Shown piece by piece: positions 1 to 5,659 of a stretch of DNA of 5,995 bases (within the stretch, counting starts at the first letter, position 1; each line of letters starts with the position of its first letter). The notes under the pieces are model-generated. The model was not told the DNA's origin. It was given only the letters and a program-made list of their open reading frames with translations, and made no database searches. The DNA is from Peptococcaceae bacterium (GTDB taxonomy: Bacteria > Bacillota > DSM-12270 > Thermacetogeniales > Thermacetogeniaceae). A program made the translations under genes and the position numbers. The stretch spans positions 4,349 to 10,343 of the forward strand of contig PLQY01000097.1 in assembly GCA_003160265.1 (NCBI GenBank), in the 5' to 3' direction.

Positions 1-1
1 T

Positions 2-376
2 GCCTACGTGACAGGATTCACCTACTCGAAGAACTTTCCGGTCACTGCGAGCGCCTTTCAATCCACGCTGAAGAGTATCCATTCCGGTGGTTCCAACGCT
101 TTTATATCCCAGGTCAACACCAGCCGATCAGGCAATTCCTCGCTCGCCTATTCCACCTACCTGGGGGGTTCCGGATCTGAGGTGGGAAATGGCATTGCCG
201 TTGATAAATTCGGAAATACCTTCGTGACAGGCCGCACAGAGTCCCATGATTTTCCGGTCACTTCCGGGGCCTTCCAGCCCAGGCTGTCAGGACCCATGAA
301 CGCTTTTGTCTCCGAGATCAGCACCGGCGCTTCCGGGACGGCATCGCTCGTCTATTCCACCTACCTGGGATTTTAG
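2..376 (+). CDS. SBBP-repeat beta-propeller protein, C-terminal part (5' end outside window)
   Basis: This frame is open from the left edge to a TAG at 374-376, giving about 124 residues, so it is the C-terminus of a longer protein. It holds nearly two SBBP (seven-bladed beta-propeller) repeats. Each has the recurring pieces YVTG or FVTG, then NFPVT/DFPVT, then SAFQ/GAFQ, then NAF(I/V)S, and closes with YSTYLG. One 26-base stretch recurs with a single mismatch at 140-165 and 344-369, a 204-base (68-residue) period. The protein ends just after YSTYLGF, the strand that would open a further blade, which fits a C-terminal strand closing the propeller. SBBP proteins are commonly exported or surface-attached, but the signal region lies outside the window and no function can be given. 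The next gene starts 54 bases downstream on the same strand; no terminator hairpin separates them, so co-transcription is possible. Confidence 0.85.
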   Translation, partial: AYVTGFTYSKNFPVTASAFQSTLKSIHSGGSNAFISQVNTSRSGNSSLAYSTYLGGSGSEVGNGIAVDKFGNTFVTGRTESHDFPVTSGAFQPRLSGPMNAFVSEISTGASGTASLVYSTYLGF

Positions 377-415
377 TGTACCTCTTTTCCAGGGCAATGC
401 CGAGCATAAATAAGG

Positions 416-423
416 AAAGGGTG
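416..423 (+). promoter_or_regulatory. Ribosome binding site of the Cys-X3-aromatic repeat protein
   Basis: AAAGGGTG lies 7 bases before the GTG at 431. An in-frame TGA at 422-424 rules out any start further upstream, so this site and the GTG fix the N-terminus as MYEQL. Confidence 0.65.
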
Positions 424-430
424 AGTTAAT

Positions 431-1441
431 GTGTACGAGCAACTGAAGAACTACCAAGGCAATAAAATAGTCGTCGAACTGGCTTCGGGGAAACGGATCG
501 CCGGCGCCGTCGCCGCGGTCAACCAGCAAACTGTCCACCTGGAAACTGATGATGGAGTCTGCGTCATTCCTATTTCAGCAATCCAGGTTGTCTGGGAAAA
601 CCCGATGCATTCTCTGACTGAAGAGAATATGAAAGATATCGCCTTTCGGCTGAGGGCTGCCGAGGATAGCAACAATCCTCCCGAGCCCGATCAGACATTT
701 GCCCAGCCGTGCCAGCAGGCATTCGCTCACGGCTGTTACCAAACATTTGCCGGTCAGCCTCAGCCGTGCCGCCAGGCGTATAACGCCCCGCCTTGCCGCC
801 AACCGTTTGGCGCTCAGCCGTGCCGCCAGGCGTATAATCGTCCATGCTATCAAACATATACTCAGCCGTGTTATCAGTCGTATTCACAGCAGTGCTACCA
901 GCCGTTTTATATGCAATGCGCCCAGCCGTTTACCCAGTCTTGCTCCACGCCTTTCTTCACACAATGTTCCACGACGTTCACTTCGTATTGTGCCACGGCG
1001 TTCACTCAGTCGTGTTATCAGCCGTTCGTTGCGTCGTGTTATCAGCCGTATATTTCCGACGTACCGTCCCCGGACCCGTGTTATGAGCAACACGCCCATC
1101 CCTGCCGCCAAGAGCACGCCCATCCCTGCTACGAGGCATTCTCCCGGCCATGTTATCCGGCGTTCTCCGCGCCCTGCTACCAGCCGTTCACGGCCTACTC
1201 CCCATCCCCGGGTCCATCATCAGATCCGTGCTATGAGCGGTTTTTCGCACACCATTGCTTCGAGCGGTTTTTCGGACACCATTGCTTCGAACGATTCGGC
1301 GCCTCTTGCTTCGAACTCTTCGCCTATCCCTGCTACTACCCGTTCGGTTACGACGGCCAGGCGCCGGAGGGAACACCCCAGCAGACACCGGATCCGGCGC
1401 CGGACAGCGAGGCCGCGAATGACCAGGGTGCAAAAGAATAA
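431..1441 (+). CDS. Cys-X3-aromatic octapeptide-repeat protein with Lsm-like N-terminal domain; candidate radical SAM substrate (RiPP-like precursor or coat protein)
   Basis: This is a 336-residue protein with a GTG start. Residues 1-57 resemble a small Lsm/YuzF-like (DUF2642-type) beta-barrel: the pattern is GNKIVVEL, SGKRIAGAV, HLETDDG, IPISAIQVVW. Residues 58-90 are a short linker. Residues 94-305 hold 24 cysteines, at 94, 102, 113, 122, 131, 139, then every 8 to 203; 217 to 249 every 8; and 267, 276, 285, 293, 301. Every one is followed at +4 by Phe, Tyr or, twice, His. Typical units are CYQPF, CRQAY and CFERF, usually preceded by Pro, Ser, Gln or His. The only other Cys is C44. The tail (306-336) is acidic, Pro-rich and Cys-free. 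There is no signal peptide or membrane segment. The radical SAM/SPASM gene follows directly, which suggests the repeats are its substrate. At 336 residues it is far longer than usual RiPP precursors. A Cys/Tyr-rich spore-coat protein is the main alternative. Domain resemblance is by eye; the function is inference. Confidence 0.85.
   Translation: MYEQLKNYQGNKIVVELASGKRIAGAVAAVNQQTVHLETDDGVCVIPISAIQVVWENPMHSLTEENMKDIAFRLRAAEDSNNPPEPDQTFAQPCQQAFAHGCYQTFAGQPQPCRQAYNAPPCRQPFGAQPCRQAYNRPCYQTYTQPCYQSYSQQCYQPFYMQCAQPFTQSCSTPFFTQCSTTFTSYCATAFTQSCYQPFVASCYQPYISDVPSPDPCYEQHAHPCRQEHAHPCYEAFSRPCYPAFSAPCYQPFTAYSPSPGPSSDPCYERFFAHHCFERFFGHHCFERFGASCFELFAYPCYYPFGYDGQAPEGTPQQTPDPAPDSEAANDQGAKE
759..837 (+). 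repeat. 25-base direct repeat inside the Cys-repeat region
   Basis: The 25 bases beginning CTCAGCCGTGCCGCCAGGCG occur identically at 759-783 and 813-837, 54 bases (18 codons) apart. Both copies encode QPCRQAYN. Exact identity at the DNA level suggests a fairly recent internal duplication of repeat units. Confidence 0.8.
1091..1129 (+). repeat. 15-base direct repeat, 24-base period, encoding His-containing units
   Basis: CACGCCCATCCCTGC occurs at 1091-1105 and 1115-1129, in the same frame, with a period of exactly 24 bases, the length of one octapeptide unit. It encodes HAHPC, and the two copies account for the two units in which His replaces the +4 aromatic residue. Confidence 0.75.
1235..1288 (+). 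repeat. 27-base tandem repeat (two copies, 26/27 identical)
   Basis: Copies at 1235-1261 and 1262-1288 differ only at 1248 versus 1275 (C/G). Each encodes nine residues, ERFF(A/G)HHCF, so the octapeptide has become a nonapeptide here. The near identity indicates recent tandem duplication within the third block of the repeat protein. A more diverged copy follows from 1289. Confidence 0.85.
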
Positions 1442-2678
1442 CGCCATGGAGAGAACAAGCAGGAGTGATTGGATCAACCAGATCAACGACTTTATCGGGG
1501 AGTACGCCGGCGCCAATCCAGGGTACTCCCCCCTGGCTCTTGCCGGGCTTTTAACAAACAAGTTTCTGATCAGCCCGGGTGAAGCCAGAAAACTGGCAGG
1601 CATCGTAGATAATGAACTGAATATGAACAGGCTCTTTCTGGCGGCCATGGAATTGAACCTGACCTTCAACTGCAACCTGACCTGCCAATACTGTTTCGTG
1701 CGCAGGAAAAGCCACGAGCGTATGGCCGGCGCCACCGCCAAGCAGGCAATCGATCTGCTGTTGGATCGGACGGTAGTGCCTGAAGTCACCATAACCTTGA
1801 TCGGCGGCGAGCCCTTGCTGGAAATGGCGCTGATCGAGCAAATAGTGCCCTATGCCGCCGAGGCTGCCCGGAGGCGCAATCGCTACGTCAACTGGGCGAT
1901 CACCACCAACGGCACCCTGATCGACGAGTCAGCCCTGAAGTTTTTTGCCAGGCACCGGATCAGTATCCTGCTCAGCATAGACGGTGGGCCCGAAAGCCAT
2001 GACCGGTACCGCCTGACGAAAAGCGGCGCCGGCACCTGGCATAAAATCGTTGACCTGATACCGCTGATGAAAAAGTACCAACCCCAGTTGGGCGCCAGGA
2101 TGACCGTCAGCACCGAAGCCCTGGACGCCATGAGAGAAGACTTCAGACAGCTCGTCGCTTTAGGTCTGCACAACCTGATCATCGGCCCCGCCCATGGCCC
2201 TAAGCAATGGAGCAAAAAGCAGATAGAGCAGTATGGCCTCAACCTGGTGGCCATACTCCACGACTACTGTGAATGGAAAAAACGGGGTCTGCCATTGTTC
2301 ATCGAGGAGTTTGAACAGCAGGACGAATACGTTGGCTGGGGCTGCCGGGCCGGCAGGACCTCGCTGGCGGTGGCGCCGGATGGGAGCGTGAGCCCCTGCT
2401 CGAAGCTGCTGGGATTGGAGGAGGAGGCTGGAAGGTGGATCATCGGCAATGTGAACGAGGGCATCGATGTCAGACTGCTTGAGCCCTTCCGAAACTCCGG
2501 CAACCGGCAGCCGCAGCACTGCGGGCACTGTTGTCAGAGATGCGGTGGAGGCTGCTACGCCGTGAACTTCGAACAGACCGGCAATCACTTCATGCCATCG
2601 GAAGAAAACTGCCTCCTCTGGACGGTGAGACAGGAAGTGAGGAGGATTTACCAGTCACTGGCCACCGGCGCTAGTTGA
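1419..2678 (+). CDS. Radical SAM/SPASM domain peptide-modifying enzyme
   Basis: This 419-residue protein, read from ATG 1419, probably reductively cleaves S-adenosylmethionine to start a radical modification of a peptide. Residues 1-75 are a helical N-terminal extension. The radical SAM core runs from about 76 to 280: CNLTCQYC holds the CX3CX2C cluster ligands (C85, C89, C92), and GGEP at 129-132 is the usual SAM-binding motif. The SPASM-like C-terminus has C309 and C327 in a CRAG...DGSVSPC arrangement, then C368, C371, C372, C375, C379 and C398, suited to auxiliary Fe-S clusters. Such enzymes make thioether or carbon-carbon links in peptides (SCIFF-type maturases, for example). The start is ambiguous. 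ATG 1419 has GAGG at 1409-1412 six bases upstream and overlaps the repeat gene by 23 bases; ATG 1446, four bases after that gene's stop, gives 410 residues but has only a weak ribosome site. The Cys-repeat protein just upstream is the likely substrate. No precise family was identified. Confidence 0.9.
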   Translation: MTRVQKNNAMERTSRSDWINQINDFIGEYAGANPGYSPLALAGLLTNKFLISPGEARKLAGIVDNELNMNRLFLAAMELNLTFNCNLTCQYCFVRRKSHERMAGATAKQAIDLLLDRTVVPEVTITLIGGEPLLEMALIEQIVPYAAEAARRRNRYVNWAITTNGTLIDESALKFFARHRISILLSIDGGPESHDRYRLTKSGAGTWHKIVDLIPLMKKYQPQLGARMTVSTEALDAMREDFRQLVALGLHNLIIGPAHGPKQWSKKQIEQYGLNLVAILHDYCEWKKRGLPLFIEEFEQQDEYVGWGCRAGRTSLAVAPDGSVSPCSKLLGLEEEAGRWIIGNVNEGIDVRLLEPFRNSGNRQPQHCGHCCQRCGGGCYAVNFEQTGNHFMPSEENCLLWTVRQEVRRIYQSLATGAS

Positions 2679-3459
2679 TCCGGCGCGCCTCGGCATACCG
2701 GGGACTGAAATCGCTGAGTGAGGAGATAGTGACACCAGACCCGTAGTTTTCGGCATTGATGAAAGAGTTGTTGCCTATGTAGATCCCGACGTGATCCATA
2801 TAACCGTTGCTCCCGAAGAATACCAGGTCGCCAGGGGATAGAGACGTCACCCTTTCACCTACCTGGGCCTGGCCGTTGGCGGTGTGCGGCAGGTTGATCC
2901 CAAACAGGGAAAAGACGTAACGCGTATAACCGGAGCAATCGAAGCTATAAGGCCCGCTCGCTCCATAACAGTAGGGCCTGCCCAAAAAACGCTCGGCAGT
3001 GCTGACTATACCGGTCACCAATCCACGGGAGGCATCCGCAGACGGCTGATCATCCGCAGACAGCCGGGAGACCTGGACCAGCCAACCGGCAATCCATCCC
3101 GTCTCTCCATGGAAATCGATCCGATACCAGTTGTCATCACTCTTTGCTTTTGCCTGAAGGATGTCTCCCTGATGCACCTGTCCGATTCTCTCGTTGCTCG
3201 CACCAGGGCCTGAACGCACATTGACGGTATCGCCTGATACCTGCAACTGCACATTGCCAACAGTCACATTGTCAGCGTAAGCCAAGTTGCCGGTTGCGCC
3301 AAAAAAAATAAAAACAAGCACCAGGCATATCAAACAAGAAAGGGCGGTACGCCGCAACCCGGCGTCATCTTGGATCTCAGTTGTAAAGCGCTCTGTATTC
3401 CGTACCGGCAAATCCTGTCTTTTAATACGAGAAAAAGAGTATGCCATCGAGATCACCAT
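2671..3459 (-). CDS. SH3b-NlpC/P60 cell-wall hydrolase, secreted or membrane-anchored
   Basis: This 262-residue protein should cut peptide stems of peptidoglycan outside the cell. Residues 1-36 are a long, charged N-terminal stretch. Residues 37-62 are hydrophobic and end in AYA-D, so this is a signal peptide with a long n-region or a membrane anchor. A bacterial SH3 domain lies at about 68-130 (NVRSGPG, GWIAGWL). The NlpC/P60 domain, about 148-262, has catalytic Cys175 in DCSGYTRYVF and His223 in DHVGIYIG. The third polar position, usually His in HAP-type motifs, appears to be Asn235 in FINAENYG; this is tolerated in the family. The ATG at 3459 has AAAGGG five bases upstream (3465-3470); an in-frame ATG at 3447 is an alternative. 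It follows the M23 hydrolase gene on the same strand after 117 bases, so it may belong to that operon or have its own promoter. Its last 8 bases overlap the convergent radical SAM gene. Confidence 0.93.
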   Translation of the reverse strand: MVISMAYSFSRIKRQDLPVRNTERFTTEIQDDAGLRRTALSCLICLVLVFIFFGATGNLAYADNVTVGNVQLQVSGDTVNVRSGPGASNERIGQVHQGDILQAKAKSDDNWYRIDFHGETGWIAGWLVQVSRLSADDQPSADASRGLVTGIVSTAERFLGRPYCYGASGPYSFDCSGYTRYVFSLFGINLPHTANGQAQVGERVTSLSPGDLVFFGSNGYMDHVGIYIGNNSFINAENYGSGVTISSLSDFSPRYAEARRIN

Positions 3460-3464
3460 ATAGA

Positions 3465-3472
3465 CCCTTTCT
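3465..3472 (-). promoter_or_regulatory. Ribosome binding site of the NlpC/P60 gene
   Basis: Read on the minus strand this is AGAAAGGG, five bases before the ATG at 3459. It supports that start over the in-frame ATG at 3447. Confidence 0.6.
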
Positions 3473-3518
3473 GTGTATTGACAACTGAAATAGTAATTTC
3501 GACACAGCTGAAAATTTT

Positions 3519-3556
3519 CCTGCTAACTCCTATAAATAAAAAATATAGGTAGCAGG
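3519..3556. promoter_or_regulatory. Imperfect inverted repeat between the M23 and NlpC/P60 genes (operator or mRNA hairpin)
   Basis: The left arm is CCTGCTA (3519-3525) plus CCTATA (3529-3534), with ACT between them. The right arm is TATAGG (3544-3549) plus TAGCAGG (3550-3556). This makes a 13-base-pair stem with one 3-base bulge and a 9-base A/T loop (3535-3543). It begins about 20 bases after the M23 stop. On neither strand does a T-run follow the stem, so it is not a standard intrinsic terminator. A palindrome, GAAAATTTTC (3510-3519), adjoins it. It could be a repressor site for the NlpC/P60 promoter, or an RNA structure marking the end of the ftsEX-M23 transcript. Confidence 0.6.
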
Positions 3557-3576
3557 CAATCGCTCTTCCACACAAC

Positions 3577-4704
3577 TCAGAGGTACTTCATGGGGTTAAC
3601 CGGGACGCCGTTCACCCGGATCTCGAAGTGCAGGTGCGGCCCTGTGCTCCACCCGGTAGTGCCGATATAGCCGATGATCTGACCCTGGGTTACATGACCC
3701 CCCACGGCCACCAGTTGCTTCGACTGGTGGGCGTACATGGTCGAGAAGCCGCCGCCGTGGTCGATGACGGTCATATTGCCGTAGGCGACGTTCCAGCCGG
3801 CGAAGATCACGGTGCCGCCGTCAGCAGCGTCGATCGGAGTGCTATAGGGAACGCCGATGTCGATCCCTGTATGACCCGAGTATTTGTGCGTGATCGGATT
3901 GATGCGCATGCCGAAGGGCGAGGTGATCGGCCCCTTTACCGGCCAGATGAAGCGTCCGGTGCCCTGAGACGGGGCGTTCTTGTTCGTTAACTCCTGGATG
4001 ATCTGGGTGAGCTGCTCGGAGTAGGCCTCGTCCTCGTCCTCGTTATGTTGCAAGATGCCCATCTGGGTCTGGATCTGGGACACCCACTGTTGTTTTTGCT
4101 GGCTGCTCGCCGTCAGAGCGGTTTGCTTGGCGAGAGTCTGGCCCTTAACTACGACCAGTTGCGCCTGCTGACCTTCCAGATCATTCTTGTTTTGGGCGAT
4201 CTGGTCGCGCATAGCAGTGATCTGCTGCATCAGCGAGATATCCTGTTCGGCGATCCGCTGCAACAGGTCGAAGCGGGTCAGAAAGTCGTCCAGGCTGGTG
4301 GCCTTGAACAGCACATCCAGGTAGGAGACATTGCCGTCGATATAGATATCCCTGAGGCGTTGGTCGAAGATGCTCGTCCGGTCATCGAGGCTGGCCTGGG
4401 TCTTTTGCATGTCCTGTTGGTCATTGTTGATACGTGTCTGCAGCAGTATCTGGTTGCCGTTCAGGGTATCCAACTCGTCCCGGGTCTGTGCTATATCCTG
4501 ATCGACCTTATGCAACTGCTGCGTCACTACCTGTTTCTGTTCTGCCTTCTGTTCGAGCTGCGCTCTCTCCTGCTCGATCTTCTGATTTACCTGGTCAAGC
4601 TGGTTCTTTTGATCGCTAGCCCCTGCCGCCCAACTGGGCCACAAAGCCATCGCCGGCAGCAGCACTGCCAGGAGCAGGCTCAGGGCAATCCTTGTCCACT
4701 TCAA
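3577..4704 (-). CDS. Coiled-coil M23 murein hydrolase (EnvC/PcsB-like architecture), FtsEX-linked
   Basis: This is a secreted peptidoglycan hydrolase, probably activated outside the cell by FtsEX. Counting from the TTG start, residues 1 to about 28 form a classic signal peptide (MKWTRIALSLLLAVLLP..., ending WAAGA). About 30-240 is a Gln/Asp/Glu-rich coiled coil, broken near 120-150 by a YIDGNVSYLDVLF segment typical of this family. About 250-375 is the M23 LytM domain. It has zinc ligands His278 and Asp282 in HTGIDIG and His359 in HLHFE, and catalytic His326 (YAH) and His357, so it appears active, unlike the degenerate E. coli EnvC. I chose TTG 4704 because GGGAGGGGAG (4711-4720) lies six bases upstream. 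The longer reading from GTG 4734 adds MRCCEGGEHR, would translate through that ribosome site and would spoil the signal peptide. Its place directly after ftsE-ftsX supports the role; the partnership is inferred from family knowledge. Confidence 0.93.
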   Translation of the reverse strand: MKWTRIALSLLLAVLLPAMALWPSWAAGASDQKNQLDQVNQKIEQERAQLEQKAEQKQVVTQQLHKVDQDIAQTRDELDTLNGNQILLQTRINNDQQDMQKTQASLDDRTSIFDQRLRDIYIDGNVSYLDVLFKATSLDDFLTRFDLLQRIAEQDISLMQQITAMRDQIAQNKNDLEGQQAQLVVVKGQTLAKQTALTASSQQKQQWVSQIQTQMGILQHNEDEDEAYSEQLTQIIQELTNKNAPSQGTGRFIWPVKGPITSPFGMRINPITHKYSGHTGIDIGVPYSTPIDAADGGTVIFAGWNVAYGNMTVIDHGGGFSTMYAHQSKQLVAVGGHVTQGQIIGYIGTTGWSTGPHLHFEIRVNGVPVNPMKYL

Positions 4705-4710
4705 CCGATG

Positions 4711-4720
4711 CTCCCCTCCC
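4711..4720 (-). promoter_or_regulatory. Strong ribosome binding site that decides the M23 gene's TTG start
   Basis: On the minus strand this reads GGGAGGGGAG, six bases before TTG 4702-4704. It is a near-ideal Shine-Dalgarno sequence, while the upstream GTG at 4734 has none. Confidence 0.75.
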
Positions 4721-4771
4721 TCACAACAGCGCACCGACGTTCATCCAACGGCCAGCAGCTCACGGCCGATA

Positions 4772-5659
4772 TCAGGTCTGGAGATAGCTGTGCATGGAGA
4801 TCAGGCTGCCGACGATACCCAGGCCTGCACCCGTTGCCAACAGCCCTGCAAACAGTTGGAGCAGCACCAGGCTGCTGTTCATCAGCGGCAAAAAAGGCAG
4901 TGTCTCCATGATCTTTGAGGTCAGGGTGCTGTACGAGAAGTAAAGTATGGCGATGGCCAACAACGCCCCGGTAGTGCCCAGGATGACCCCCTCCAGCAGG
5001 AACGGCCAGCGCACGTACCAATCAGTGGCTCCTACCATCTTCATGATCCCGATCTCCCGGCGCCGGGCGTACATGGTGAGGCGGATGGTAGTAGCGATCA
5101 GGAAGATAGCGCAGAGACCGAGCAGTCCCACGATGGCCAGCCCCACTAGGCGTATCCAATAGGTGAGTTCTAGCAGCTTATCCACCACACCCTGGCCATA
5201 GCTCACCTGACTGACCCCTGGCATGAGACCGAGCAAGCTCGCCACACCATCCACATCCCGGGGGTCGGTGGTCTTCACCTCGAAGGCATCCGGCAGGGGA
5301 TTCGACCCCCCCAGACTCTCCTGCAGTTGACCATTCTGGCCGAACTGCTGCTCAAGGCCGGCTAGGGCCTCGTCCTTGGAGATGAAGCGTACGTCTTTGA
5401 CCTCAGGAATAGTCAGGATCTGGGTACGCAGGGCAGTGGCCGCATCCCCTGTCACCCCGTCGTTCAGGTAGGCCATGATCTCCACGTTGGACCCCCACGA
5501 ACCGGCGATGAAGTTGGTGTTGATCACCAGCAGGATGGCGACACCCAGAATAAAAAGAGATACGGCAGTCGTCCCTGCCGCCGCGAAATTCAACCACCCG
5601 TTGCGTTTCAAGGAGCGGATGGACTCCTGCAGAATATAGCCCCAGGTTTTAGGTGGCAT
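4772..5659 (-). CDS. ftsX: Cell division protein FtsX, permease-like transducer of the FtsEX complex
   Basis: This 295-residue membrane protein carries the ATP-driven signal from FtsE across the membrane to a peptidoglycan hydrolase. Membrane segments are visible at about 23-47, 168-192, 218-243 and 262-287. The large loop between the first two (about 48-167; EIMAYLNDG, RFISKDEAL, PLPDAFEVK) is the extracellular domain typical of FtsX. ARRREIGIMKMVGATDWYVR at about 198-217 is the hallmark cytoplasmic stretch of this permease family. ATG 5659 was chosen because the protein then begins MPPKTWGYILQESIRSL, as FtsX proteins usually do, and AGGGTG lies nine bases upstream. An open stretch back to 5713 lies inside ftsE. 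The gene overlaps the ftsE stop by 11 bases, so the two are probably translationally coupled, and the M23 gene follows after 67 bases. Confidence 0.96.
   Translation of the reverse strand: MPPKTWGYILQESIRSLKRNGWLNFAAAGTTAVSLFILGVAILLVINTNFIAGSWGSNVEIMAYLNDGVTGDAATALRTQILTIPEVKDVRFISKDEALAGLEQQFGQNGQLQESLGGSNPLPDAFEVKTTDPRDVDGVASLLGLMPGVSQVSYGQGVVDKLLELTYWIRLVGLAIVGLLGLCAIFLIATTIRLTMYARRREIGIMKMVGATDWYVRWPFLLEGVILGTTGALLAIAILYFSYSTLTSKIMETLPFLPLMNSSLVLLQLFAGLLATGAGLGIVGSLISMHSYLQT

Noticed and set aside
385..411. Possible weak promoter (TTTTCC then CATAAA) before the repeat gene.
   Set aside because: Poor match and short 14-base spacing; cannot be told from chance.
397..429. Ten-codon mini-ORF (MPSINKERVS) ending just before the repeat gene.
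   Set aside because: Its ribosome site would be only 2 bases from the ATG, and it overlaps the ribosome site of the next gene. Too short to support.
710..1345. Regular repeat array considered as CRISPR.
   Set aside because: The repeats are in-frame coding units with no unique spacers of constant size between identical repeats.
710..1345. Metallothionein-like protein.
   Set aside because: Metallothioneins have closely packed CXC/CXXC pairs and few aromatic residues; here cysteines are 8 apart and each is paired with an aromatic residue.
699..1418. Radical SAM frame stays open upstream through the repeat gene, giving an apparent 659-residue protein.
   Set aside because: That stretch is an Arg/Ser/Pro-rich out-of-frame reading of the Cys-repeat region. 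Repeat units whose length is a multiple of three keep other frames free of stops.
1220..1792. 190-codon minus-strand open frame opposite the repeat and radical SAM genes.
   Set aside because: It covers the conserved radical SAM motifs on the other strand and is repetitive because of the repeats; no ribosome site or family resemblance was seen.
3478..3483. Perfect TTGACA (-35 like) on the plus strand.
   Set aside because: No -10 element lies at a usable distance, and no plus-strand gene follows.
4045..4911. 288-codon plus-strand open frame opposite the M23 gene.
   Set aside because: It is antisense to a well-supported coiled-coil and signal-peptide gene, is Leu-rich low-complexity, and shows no domain.
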